Assembly (NCBI RefSeq): GCF_000708755.2
Contig: NZ_JGVU02000022.1
Coordinates: 186,001 to 250,000 of the forward strand
Direction: 5' to 3'
Origin: Metabacillus indicus LMG 22858
Lineage (GTDB): Bacteria > Bacillota > Bacilli > Bacillales > Bacillaceae
Length of the DNA stretch: 64,000 bases
Part shown: in pieces, positions 29,470 to 37,664 of the stretch
Position numbering within the stretch: the stretch's first letter is position 1
Layout: the number at the start of each line of letters is the position of its first letter
Program-made: the position numbers and the translations under genes
The notes under the pieces: generated by a model
Seen by the model: the letters and a program-made list of their open reading frames with translations, nothing else
Databases searched by the model: none
Told to the model about the DNA's origin: nothing

Positions 29470-29497
29470 TATCGTATGAAAAATAGGCAGACTTGTG
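29470..29497 (-). promoter_or_regulatory. Sigma-K-type promoter of the gerP operon
   Basis: On the minus strand CATACGATA at 29478-29470 fits the sigma-K -10 consensus CATANNNTA exactly. An AC dinucleotide at 29496-29495, the core of the sigma-K -35, lies 16 bases upstream. This agrees with the known late mother-cell control of gerP. The rest of the 260 bases up to topB shows no other clear element. Confidence 0.75.
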
Positions 29498-29685
29498 ATA
29501 AAAGCGGAGTTTTTCCTGCAGCGCGATAATTGATTTTTCATCCTTTATTAATCAGGGAAAAGACGTTTTGACAGCTTTCACTGAAGCTGCAGCTATTTCT
29601 TTTTAGAGCAAAATGATCCATACTGGATAAGAATACAAGAGAAGCAGATTCATTGTTTCTTAAATGAAATGAGGTCCATGCAAAC

Positions 29686-31809
29686 ATGTCCCAAGTGGTC
29701 ATTCTAGCTGAAAAACCAGATCAGGGCCGCAAGCTTGCAGCCCCTTTTCCTTCTGTGAAAAAAGAGGGATATTTAGAGATTAAACCGTGCCAGGTATTTC
29801 CGGACGGCGCAAAAATCACGTGGGCAATCGGCCACCTGGTCGAACTTAAAAACCCCGATGAATACAAAGACGAATGGAAAAAATGGCGGTTTGAAACACT
29901 GCCGATTATTCCAGATCATTTTTCATATAAAGTCAGCAAAGGGAAAGCGAAGCAGTTTAAGATTGTCAAAGAGTTATTAAAGGAAGCAGATGAAATTATC
30001 ATCGGCACTGACCCTGCCCGTGAAGGGGAAAATATTGCAAGACTTCTGATCATGATGGCCGGTGCAGAAAAAAAGAGCGTGAAGCGTCTTTGGACAAGTT
30101 CATTAACAGAAAACGCCATCATGAAAGGATTCACAGAGCTTTACGACGGGAGCAAGACCATCCATCTTTACCATGAAGCCCAGGCGAGGCAAATCTCTGA
30201 CTGGCTTGTTGGCTTAAATGCGAGCAGGCTGTATACCCTTCATCTTCAGAAGAAAGGGATAAGGGATGTCTTCAGTGTGGGAAGAGTGCAGACTCCGGTT
30301 CTGAAACTGATCTATGACAGGCAAAAGGAGATTGAAAACTTTAAGCCTGAACCTTTCTTTGAGCTTCAGGCTGCATTTGAAGTGTCCGCAGGAAACTATA
30401 CCGGAAAGCTGAAGGGGCGCTTTAAAAGCCCGGAAGAATTGTTTTCTGCTGTTGGTCCTGAAATTGTAAAGGGAAAAACGCTTTATGAAGCGACAGTGAA
30501 AAGTGCAGAAACAGCGGAGAAAAGAGTACCGCCGCCAAAGCTTCACAGCTTATCAACCCTCCAGGCAAAATTGAATAAACAGAGAAAAATGAGTCCAAGC
30601 GGGGTTCTGAAAACAGCACAGTCTCTTTACGAAAAAGGGTATATTTCGTATCCGAGAACAGACTCCCAGTACATAACAGAAGAAGAATTCGGATACATCA
30701 AAGCGCGAATCGGCCAGTATCAGGAGACCCTGTCCCTGTCATGTACCCCTGCTAGACTGTCGCCTTCAAAACGGTTCGTGGATGCCAAACGCGTGAGCGA
30801 TCACTATGCCATCGTGCCTACTGAAAAAAGGGTCACGCAAGCTGCATACAATTCCTTCAGCGGTGAACAAAAGGCTGTATACGAAGAAGTGATCAAAACA
30901 GCTCTCGGCATGTTTATGGAGGATTACGTCTATGATGAAACAACCATTCTGACGTCCATCGGCAAAAATGATTTTATCAGCAAGGGAAGAACGATGAAAA
31001 AGCCCGGCTGGAAGACGCTGTACCAAAAAGAGACTGACAGCCCGGAAGAAAAAGCAGATCTTCAAATGCTTCCAAAAGTGGCGGCGGGCGAGCCCGCAAA
31101 AGCGGAAATCGGAGTGAAGGACGGCATGACACAGCCTCCTAAACCGTACACCCAGGGACAGCTGATCACGCTCATGAAAACAGCCGGCAAGCATGTGGAA
31201 GACAAAGAGATGAGAGAAGCGCTGAACAGCACAGAAGGCCTCGGGACAGAAGCAACGCGCTCCGGAATTATTGATACGCTTCTTATGAGGAAGTTTATTG
31301 AAGTGAAGAAAAATGAAGTGTTTGTCACGCCAAAAGGGGAAGTTCTTTGTGAAGCCGTTGACGGCACTCTGCTCTCCAAGCCTGAAATGACGGCCAAATG
31401 GGAAGTCTATCTCAAAGGAATCGGAAGCGGCGAAAAATCCAAAGAAGTCTTTATTGAAACGGCCAAAAAATTCTGCTACACCCTGATCAGCCAGGCAGGA
31501 GAAAGTATGGAAAAACTTGAGGTCGCCATTCCGCCCCAGCAGGAAACGCGCGCTGCAATCTGTGCCTGCCCCGCCTGCCAAAAGGGCAGCATCATGGACA
31601 GAAAAACCTTCTACGGCTGCACAGAATACAAAAGCGGATGCAAGCAGACCTTTCCGAAAAAACTGCTCGGAAAATCCATATCCGCCGCGCAGATCAAAAC
31701 ACTGTGCCAAAAAGGGAAAACCAATAAGCTCAAAGGCTTCAAAGGTAAAAAGCCGTTTGATGCAAGTCTTGTCCTGAAGGATGGGAAGATTGGGTTTTCG
31801 TTTGAATAA
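29686..31809 (+). CDS. topB: DNA topoisomerase III
   Basis: A 707-residue type IA topoisomerase. The Toprim domain starts VVILAEKPDQGRKLA and contains the metal motif GTDPAREGENIARL near residue 105. The catalytic tyrosine is Tyr322 in GYISYPRTDSQY, with the hinge motif GLGTEATRSGIIDTLL near residue 520. A C-terminal zinc-ribbon-like piece has CACPACQKG and CTEYKSGCKQTF near residues 626-650. It decatenates and relaxes DNA, typically at recombination or replication intermediates. ATG follows GAGGTCC. No terminator-type hairpin separates the stop from the repeat array. Confidence 0.95.
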   Translation: MSQVVILAEKPDQGRKLAAPFPSVKKEGYLEIKPCQVFPDGAKITWAIGHLVELKNPDEYKDEWKKWRFETLPIIPDHFSYKVSKGKAKQFKIVKELLKEADEIIIGTDPAREGENIARLLIMMAGAEKKSVKRLWTSSLTENAIMKGFTELYDGSKTIHLYHEAQARQISDWLVGLNASRLYTLHLQKKGIRDVFSVGRVQTPVLKLIYDRQKEIENFKPEPFFELQAAFEVSAGNYTGKLKGRFKSPEELFSAVGPEIVKGKTLYEATVKSAETAEKRVPPPKLHSLSTLQAKLNKQRKMSPSGVLKTAQSLYEKGYISYPRTDSQYITEEEFGYIKARIGQYQETLSLSCTPARLSPSKRFVDAKRVSDHYAIVPTEKRVTQAAYNSFSGEQKAVYEEVIKTALGMFMEDYVYDETTILTSIGKNDFISKGRTMKKPGWKTLYQKETDSPEEKADLQMLPKVAAGEPAKAEIGVKDGMTQPPKPYTQGQLITLMKTAGKHVEDKEMREALNSTEGLGTEATRSGIIDTLLMRKFIEVKKNEVFVTPKGEVLCEAVDGTLLSKPEMTAKWEVYLKGIGSGEKSKEVFIETAKKFCYTLISQAGESMEKLEVAIPPQQETRAAICACPACQKGSIMDRKTFYGCTEYKSGCKQTFPKKLLGKSISAAQIKTLCQKGKTNKLKGFKGKKPFDASLVLKDGKIGFSFE

Positions 31810-31873
31810 CCTGCCTTTACGGCATGCTGCTCGTCCTCTTTGGTAATCAATGGCGGTGAATATTTGAACCGTA

Positions 31874-32504
31874 CCCTCAAACACTTGGAGACAGAGCTTG
31901 AGGGCACTGGAGAACGGGAATGATGCCCTCAAAACCTGGAAAACGGAGCTTGAGGGCACTGGAGAACGGGAATGGTGCCCTCAAACCCTTGGAGACAGAG
32001 CTTGGGGGTGCTGGAGAACGGGAATGGTGCCCTCAAAACCTGGAAATCGGAGCTTGAGGGCACTAAAACCGCAGAATAGTACCCTCAAAAATCGAAAGTA
32101 GGAAATTGAGGGCACTAAAACCACAGAATAGAACCCTCAAAAATCGAAAGTAGGAAATTGAGGGCACTAAAACCACAGAATAGTACCCTCAAAAATCGGA
32201 AGCAGGAAATTGAGGGCACTAAAACCGCAGAATAGTACCCTCAAAAATCGAAAGTAGGAAATTGAGGGCACTAAAACCGCAGAACCGTACCCTCAAAAAT
32301 CGAAAGTCAGAAATTGAGGGTACTAAAACCGTAGAATAGTACCCTCAAAAACCGAAAGTCAGAAATTGAGGGCACTAAAACCGCAGAATAGTACCCTTAA
32401 AAATTGAAAGTAGGAAATTGAGGGCACTAAAACCGCAGAATAGAACCCTCAAAAACCGAAAGTCGGAAATTGAGGGCACTAAAAAAGCGGACGCGCACCC
32501 CAAA
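31874..32504. repeat. 52-bp tandem array 1: alternating TTGAGGG / CCCTCAA, 12 units
   Basis: Twelve units at an exact 52-bp step: TTGAGGG starts at 31898, 31950, 32002 and so on to 32470; CCCTCAA starts at 31874, 31926 and so on to 32446, with a degenerate CCCCAAA at 32498. Each unit is a hairpin with arms of up to 10 bp around a 15-base loop, then a 17-base spacer. The first three units share one loop/spacer type and the last nine another. Arm variants include TTGGGGG at 32002 and CCCTTAA at 32394. The array fills the topB-DUF418 intergenic region; the flanking 31810-31873 and 32505-32555 hold nothing else clear. Confidence 0.97.
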
Positions 32505-32555
32505 ACCATAAAGACCACAAAATTGATCGTATGAAATAAAAGGAGGGGAGTAACA

Positions 32556-33710
32556 ATGGATCCACTTACAGCAGTCCCTGAGAAGGACAGGCTGCATACG
32601 CTTGATATTCTAAGAGGCTTTTCTCTGCTTGGCATCCTGCTTGTGAATATGAAGTCTTTTTATGCGCCTGCTCTTTATGAGACGAGCCTTGTGAGCGGCA
32701 GCGGGTCTGACCGGATTGTTGAGCAGCTGATTTCGTTTTTTGCTCAGGCAAGCTTTTATCCGCTGTTCTCATTTTTATTTGGAGCGGGAACGGTGATTTT
32801 TTATGAGAGGGCATTGAAAAAGGGGCATTCGTTCAATGTGTATTATACAAGAAGGCTCATTGGTCTGCTGATTATTGGCCTCCTGCATGCTTTTTTGATC
32901 TGGCATGGAGACATTCTGGCAAACTACGCCTTGATTGGGTTTTTATTTCTGTTATTTATCAAGTGGAATTCCAGGGGGCTCATTAAGTGGGGGCTATTCA
33001 TCCTGCTGCTTCCGAATGTGCTGATTTCATTTGCTCTTATTGCGGCATATGCAGTTGATCCGGAGATGCTCAGTCACTACAAATCGCAGGAAGCTGTTCA
33101 GCAGTCAGCTGACGCGTACCAGACAGGGAGCTTTTTTGACATTACTCAGCAGAGAGTGACAGACTGGCTGTATGTAAATAACTTTGAGAATGCATTTTTT
33201 CTTGTGATATCCATTTTACCGCTTTTCATGCTTGGTGCTGCCGCCTATAAGCGTGGCTGGTTTCATAAGGATCTGTCGTCTGAATGGAAACGGACGGCAC
33301 TTATAACAGGAACTGCCGCAGTTCTATTAAAAGGTGCACCCTTATATTGGGAGGAGAATTTGCTTACTCAGCATCTGCAGCTGTCATTAGGGGGTCCGGC
33401 ACTGACCCTGTTTTATGTTTCGGTGATTCTGCTGCTGCTGAATAACTATTCTTTCAAGCTTGGCGCTCTTAAGGCAGCGGGACGGGCATCTTTAAGCAAT
33501 TACCTGATGCAGTCAGTGGTCTGTACATTTCTTTTTTATTCCTATGGTTTTGGCTTGTACGGAAACATTTCAGCAGCCGAAGGTGTCATGATTGCAGCGA
33601 TTCTCTACTCGGTGCAGCTGATTGTCAGCTATTATTGGTTTAGAACATTTAGGTTTGGTCCGGCAGAATGGCTCTTGAGGAAGTGGATTTACTTGTTCAG
33701 CAGAGCTTAG
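32556..33710 (+). CDS. DUF418 family integral membrane protein
   Basis: A 384-residue membrane protein with about eight to ten hydrophobic segments. The family start RLHTLDILRGFSLLGILLVNM is at residues 11-31, and the C-terminal DUF418 region has GRASLSNYLMQSV and PAEWLLRKWIYL near residues 310-375. Members resemble E. coli YeiB; proposed roles in transport or acyl transfer are not established. The ribosome site is AAAGGAGGGGAG. Its stop overlaps the stop of the convergent spo0E-like gene by four bases. Confidence 0.87.
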   Translation: MDPLTAVPEKDRLHTLDILRGFSLLGILLVNMKSFYAPALYETSLVSGSGSDRIVEQLISFFAQASFYPLFSFLFGAGTVIFYERALKKGHSFNVYYTRRLIGLLIIGLLHAFLIWHGDILANYALIGFLFLLFIKWNSRGLIKWGLFILLLPNVLISFALIAAYAVDPEMLSHYKSQEAVQQSADAYQTGSFFDITQQRVTDWLYVNNFENAFFLVISILPLFMLGAAAYKRGWFHKDLSSEWKRTALITGTAAVLLKGAPLYWEENLLTQHLQLSLGGPALTLFYVSVILLLLNNYSFKLGALKAAGRASLSNYLMQSVVCTFLFYSYGFGLYGNISAAEGVMIAAILYSVQLIVSYYWFRTFRFGPAEWLLRKWIYLFSRA

Positions 33711-33874
33711 TTTACTGCCGTCTGCAGTTCACCTTCCATCTGCCGCTTGATTTGTTCTAAGATGAGCTGGTCGAGCTCCTGGCTGCGGCGCACCGTTTCA
33801 GAAGAATTCATTCCATGTTCTTTTGCTGCTTCAAAAAGCTTTTGTCTGTGCACTTCGATTTCATTCACTGCCAT
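33707..33874 (-). CDS. Spo0E family aspartyl-phosphate phosphatase
   Basis: A 55-residue protein with the Spo0E signature: an N-terminal helix with IEVHRQKLFEAAKEHGM, then SSETVRRSQELDQLI near residues 20-35. Family members dephosphorylate Spo0A-P and delay sporulation. Its position before yisK matches B. subtilis yisI, so it may be the orthologue. The start at 33874 follows TTGGAGG; an upstream in-frame extension to 33982 has no ribosome site. Confidence 0.88.
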   Translation of the reverse strand: MAVNEIEVHRQKLFEAAKEHGMNSSETVRRSQELDQLILEQIKRQMEGELQTAVN

Positions 33875-34185
33875 GATTTTCCTCCAACTTTCATGGTTTA
33901 ATAGGAAGGTTTTTTTGAGAAATGGAATTCCAAAAAGGCTTGTTCCAAACGGGTTACACTTATTATACACAGGGTTGTACAAAATGGTTTGATTTCGCTA
34001 AAATAACAAAAAACATTACAGGTTTCTACAAAGCGGGATAGGTTTCGATCTGTTTTTCATAGGTCTTATGCCAAAGAAAAATGCTGCCGGACAGACAGGC
34101 GTTTTTTTAGAGGAAATGTGTCATTCTTTATCGAATAAGATACATTATCAGGCAGTTTAGATTAAAGAGATAACGGGGGGTAACA
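33875..34185. other. Divergent region between the spo0E-like gene and yisK, no element assigned
   Basis: About 310 bases without an open frame of interest. A TATAAT-like sequence is present on the minus strand near 33960, but without a well-spaced -35 element. It must hold the promoters of both flanking genes. I see no hairpin, riboswitch or repeat. Confidence 0.5.
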
Positions 34186-35091
34186 ATGAAACTTGCAACA
34201 GCTCAGATTGGCGGAAGGACCTTCATCGGACTGATTATGGAAGAAAACAAGATTCTTGATATTCAAAGGGCAGAGAAAAAGTGGTTTGACATGGAATCAG
34301 CCCCGCAGTCAATGATTGAATGCATTGAAATGGGAGAAAAGTTTTTCAATCACCTGAAACAGCTGCAGATGTATGTGAAAAAGGCGGTTGAGACAGAATC
34401 CTTTTTATATTCTCTGACGGATGTTACATGGCTTCCTCCTATTGCTTCTCCGCGGAAGAACATATTCTGCGTGGGCAAAAATTACAGGGAACATGCGATT
34501 GAGCTTGGGAGCGAAGCGGATATACCTGAACATGTGATGCTTTTTTCAAAAGCCCCTACAGCCGTAACGGGCCATGGACAAAAGATAGACCCTCACCTTC
34601 ATTTGACAAGTGAGCTGGATTACGAGGGTGAGCTTGCGGTCATTATCGGGAAAAAAGGGAAACGGATTCCGGAAGCTGAGGCAATGGATTATGTATACGG
34701 TTATACTGTATTAAATGACATTACGGCAAGGGATCTTCAGTCGAGGCATAAACAGTTTCTTCTTGGAAAAAGCCTGGATACATCCTGTCCGATGGGACCA
34801 TATATTGTACATAAATCTGCGGTTCCTGATCCATACGCACTTTCCCTTGTTACGAAAGTAAATGGCGAAGTCAGACAGGAAGGCCATACGAAAGACATGA
34901 TTTTCTCCATTGAAAATGTAATTTCAACCATTTCACAGGGCACGACACTTGAACCGGGTGATATCATTGCAACCGGAACACCGGCAGGAGTCGGGAAAGG
35001 GTTTAAGCCGCCAAAATATTTAAGCCCTGGAGATACTGTCGAAATATCAATTGAAGGCATCGGAACGTTAAGCAACACGATTGCTGAATAA
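34186..35091 (+). CDS. yisK: Fumarylacetoacetate hydrolase family protein YisK
   Basis: A 301-residue FAH-superfamily enzyme. A small N-terminal domain is followed by the catalytic fold: FCVGKNYREHAIELGS near residue 97, the metal-binding ELDYEGELAVIIGK near residues 143-156, and NDITARDLQ near residue 177, GTPAGVG near 265. The length equals that of B. subtilis YisK, reported as an oxaloacetate decarboxylase that also affects cell shape through Mbl. GGGGGGT precedes ATG. It is monocistronic, with a terminator shared with rocD. Confidence 0.92.
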   Translation: MKLATAQIGGRTFIGLIMEENKILDIQRAEKKWFDMESAPQSMIECIEMGEKFFNHLKQLQMYVKKAVETESFLYSLTDVTWLPPIASPRKNIFCVGKNYREHAIELGSEADIPEHVMLFSKAPTAVTGHGQKIDPHLHLTSELDYEGELAVIIGKKGKRIPEAEAMDYVYGYTVLNDITARDLQSRHKQFLLGKSLDTSCPMGPYIVHKSAVPDPYALSLVTKVNGEVRQEGHTKDMIFSIENVISTISQGTTLEPGDIIATGTPAGVGKGFKPPKYLSPGDTVEISIEGIGTLSNTIAE

Positions 35092-35097
35092 CATGCT

Positions 35098-35128
35098 AGA
35101 AGCACACCGAAACCGGTGTGCTTCTTTA
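35098..35128. terminator. Bidirectional terminator between yisK and rocD
   Basis: Eleven-bp arms GAAGCACACCG/CGGTGTGCTTC with a four-base loop, seven bases after yisK and ten before the rocD stop. The T tract is short on the + side. Confidence 0.85.
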
Positions 35129-35138
35129 ATCTTCTCTA

Positions 35139-36329
35139 TTAGGAAAGAACCTTCTTCACTTTTTCAATCGCCCAGTCAAGATCTTCTTTTGAAATGACAA
35201 GCGGCGGTGCAAACCGGATGACCGTATCATGTGTCTCCTTGCACAGAAGGCCTTCTTCTTTCAGCTTCTCGCAGTAAGGGCGGGCAGCTTCAGTCAGCTC
35301 AAGGCCGATGAATAAACCTCTTCCGCGTACTTCTTTAATGACAGGATTGCTGATTTCGCGAAGCTTCTCCTGCATATAAGCGCCGAGTTCAAGTGAGCGC
35401 TCAGGAAGCTTTTCCTCTGTCAGGACGTCAAGTGCAGCGATGGAAACAGCGCACGCAAGAGGGTTTCCTCCGAACGTTGAACCATGTGAACCCGGCTCAA
35501 ATACACCAAGGACATCTTTGTCTGCAGCTACGCAGGAAATAGGGAAAACCCCGCCTCCAAGTGCTTTTCCAAGAATGTACATGTCAGGCTTAACGTCTTC
35601 CCAGTCGCAGGCAAAAAGCTTGCCGGACCGGCCAAGGCCTGCCTGGATTTCATCTGCAACATAGAGAACGTTTTGTTCTTTGCAAATGTCAAAAGCAGCT
35701 TTCAGGAAGCCTTCTTCAGGAATGTGGATGCCTGCTTCGCCTTGAATCGGCTCGAAAATGAAAGCAGCCGTATTCGGTGTGATTGCTGCTTTCAGTGCAT
35801 CAAGATCACCGAACGGAATGACTTTTATTCCCGGAAGCATCGGTCCGAAACCGCGCTTGTATTCATCGCTTGAACTCATTGATACCGCTGTCATTGTACG
35901 GCCGTGGAAATTTTCCTCGCACACGATGATCTCAGCCTGATCAGCAGGTACCCCTTTCACATCATATGCCCACCGGCGCACTGTTTTTACAGCGGTTTCA
36001 ACGGCCTCAGCACCTGTATTCATCGGAAGAACCATTTCTTTCCCAGTTAAAGCCGATACTTTCTCATACCACGGTCCGAGCTGGTCGTTGTGAAAAGCTC
36101 TGGAAGTCAGGGTGATTTTGTCGGCCTGTTCCTTAAGTGCTTCAATGATCTTAGGGTGGCGGTGGCCCTGATTGACTGCTGAGTAAGCACTGAGCATATC
36201 CATATATTTGTTTCCTTCAGGATCCTCTACCCAAACCCCTTCTGCCTTGGAAATAACGATCGGCAGCGGATGATAATTATTTGCCCCGTATTTTTCAGTC
36301 AAGCTGATGATTTGTACTGATTTAGACAC
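35139..36329 (-). CDS. rocD: Ornithine aminotransferase
   Basis: A 396-residue class-III PLP aminotransferase. The RocD start [21 protein letters not shown] is followed by [17 protein letters not shown] near residue 104, [10 protein letters not shown] near residue 225 and the PLP lysine in [12 protein letters not shown] near residue 253. It converts ornithine and 2-oxoglutarate to glutamate semialdehyde and glutamate in arginine catabolism. The start is GTG, preceded by GGAGGGG. It stands alone, apart from other roc genes. An inverted GGAAT/ATTCC lies upstream at 36368-36382, of unknown meaning. Confidence 0.94.
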   Translation of the reverse strand: MSKSVQIISLTEKYGANNYHPLPIVISKAEGVWVEDPEGNKYMDMLSAYSAVNQGHRHPKIIEALKEQADKITLTSRAFHNDQLGPWYEKVSALTGKEMVLPMNTGAEAVETAVKTVRRWAYDVKGVPADQAEIIVCEENFHGRTMTAVSMSSSDEYKRGFGPMLPGIKVIPFGDLDALKAAITPNTAAFIFEPIQGEAGIHIPEEGFLKAAFDICKEQNVLYVADEIQAGLGRSGKLFACDWEDVKPDMYILGKALGGGVFPISCVAADKDVLGVFEPGSHGSTFGGNPLACAVSIAALDVLTEEKLPERSLELGAYMQEKLREISNPVIKEVRGRGLFIGLELTEAARPYCEKLKEEGLLCKETHDTVIRFAPPLVISKEDLDWAIEKVKKVLS

Positions 36330-36511
36330 AATATCCCCTCCTGGTGCGTTTAAGTCTTGTAAAACAGGAATCTAGCATTCCTCAAGTACTACAATAGCCT
36401 ACCTTTTTCAAGAAAACAATAGGCGGGGAGATGCGCTTACATTTCATTTTTTGGTGAGATTCATGATATTATATGGATGGATTACCATGTTTAAAAGAGG
36501 AGGAATGCCAC

Positions 36512-36868
36512 ATGACACACTTGCATATCACGACCTGGGTTGTCGCACTCATTCTATTTTTCGTTGCGAACTCCCTCTTCAAGTCGGGAAAAGAAAAACC
36601 GTTTAAAATTGTTCACATGACACTAAGACTGTTCTATCTGCTGATTATTGCTTCAGGAATTCAGCTGCTGCTCGGCCTTGGCGCAATCACTGGAGAGTAC
36701 ATCGGAAAAGTCATTCTTGGAATCTATGTCATCGGCATGATGGAAATGATCCTTGTCCGCGGAAAAAAGGGCAAGCCGACACGCATTTTCTGGATTCAGT
36801 TTGTCATTGCATTGATTGTTGTTATTCTGCTTGGCCTGCGTCTTCCGCTTGGCTTAAAGCTGTTTTAA
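36512..36868 (+). CDS. yisL: YisL family (DUF1516) membrane protein
   Basis: A 118-residue protein with four membrane segments, a typical DUF1516 member (TWVVALILFFVANSLF, then HMTLRLFYLLIIASG). Length and place match B. subtilis YisL. Function is unknown. ATG at 36512 follows AGAGGAGGAA; a longer frame from 36473 overlaps that site and is rejected. Confidence 0.9.
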   Translation: MTHLHITTWVVALILFFVANSLFKSGKEKPFKIVHMTLRLFYLLIIASGIQLLLGLGAITGEYIGKVILGIYVIGMMEMILVRGKKGKPTRIFWIQFVIALIVVILLGLRLPLGLKLF

Positions 36869-36870
36869 TG

Positions 36871-36905
36871 AAAAAACCTCCGCAACTTTTTGCGGAGGTT
36901 TTTTT
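36871..36905. terminator. Bidirectional terminator between yisL and yisN
   Basis: A 14-bp stem AAAAAACCTCCGCA with its complement and a short loop, flanked by A and T runs. It overlaps the yisN stop codon. Confidence 0.93.
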
Positions 36906-37470
36906 ATGGTTTCAGCTGGGTTAATAGAGCTCTTGTTCCAGTACATACTGTAAATTCGAATCTGTCTTCATGCTTGTTTCCTCTCAGGAAGTGATGCTGC
37001 ACGGCGCAGACGGCTTCTTCGTTATCAAACTGGTAGAAGGAAACCCCTTTTTTCTCTTCTGTTTCTTCAAGAAAGACCATCTGATTGTAGCTGTAGATGC
37101 AGTCATGAATCGAAAAGGAAAGTTCATTCAGTTTTGACGTAAAGGAAACAAATGAGTCATCAGTAGCTTCCTTCAGCATATAATCAAACGCATACTGCAC
37201 CTTTTTGGGAATGCGGAGGGTATCATTTTCACGGAGCTTATGCATCCCCGTCGGAACCGATAGCTGGCCGTTTCCGCTATAAATCCCATGATACCAGCTG
37301 TCTTCTAAAAGAATCTCCACTTTTTCATCTTTTTTGAAATGAAGAATCGTCACTTCCTCATGCTCATCATCATAAAATAAGATTTCCTGATCCTCGCCAA
37401 TCTCAATAAATCCGGTTATGTGCGCTCTTTTTTGACGCTCAAACAGCCGGTGCTTCTGTTTTGACAGCAT
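36904..37470 (-). CDS. yisN: YisN family (DUF2777) protein
   Basis: A 188-residue soluble protein starting MLSKQKHRLFERQKRAHITGFIEI. It is rich in acidic beta-strand-like segments, with VEILLEDSWYHGIYSGNG near residue 52. Its position between yisL and asnO matches B. subtilis yisN, and I read it as DUF2777. Function is unknown. ATG at 37470 follows AAAGGAGG; the frame extends upstream to 37515 without support. Confidence 0.78.
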   Translation of the reverse strand: MLSKQKHRLFERQKRAHITGFIEIGEDQEILFYDDEHEEVTILHFKKDEKVEILLEDSWYHGIYSGNGQLSVPTGMHKLRENDTLRIPKKVQYAFDYMLKEATDDSFVSFTSKLNELSFSIHDCIYSYNQMVFLEETEEKKGVSFYQFDNEEAVCAVQHHFLRGNKHEDRFEFTVCTGTRALLTQLKP

Positions 37471-37664
37471 AACGCAGCCTCCTTTGCCCATGTTCTTATC
37501 ATTCGTTTTTTCCAAAAGGAGGAAGAATTATGCAGAATGCCTTTATACTTGCCTGAAGAAAACGTGATAAGGACAAATCAACACTTCATAAAGTAAGCAT
37601 AGGATAGGTACATCTTTGACCGTCTGAGACCTATCAGACAGTAAAAACGGGGAGTGAAAGGCAG

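Noticed and set aside
30766-31959. 397-codon open frame antisense to topB
   Set aside because: It is a shadow of topB in another frame, with cysteine- and phenylalanine-rich low-quality protein and no ribosome site.
31898-32101. Open reading frame through array 1, and others through array 2 (54237-54778, minus strand)
   Set aside because: They are repeat translations without ribosome sites and overlap real genes.
31874-32504. CRISPR array
   Set aside because: There are no unique spacers: the intervening bases are themselves repeated, arms are inverted rather than direct only, and no cas gene is present. The same holds for arrays 2 and 3.
36330-36511. Sigma-54 promoter for rocD
   Set aside because: No TGGCAC-N5-TTGCW element was found upstream of rocD on the minus strand.
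37516-37664. Sigma-E or sigma-K promoter for asnO
   Set aside because: CATAAAGTA resembles a sigma-K -10 but lacks the AC at the right spacing, and the sigma-E candidates were equally weak.
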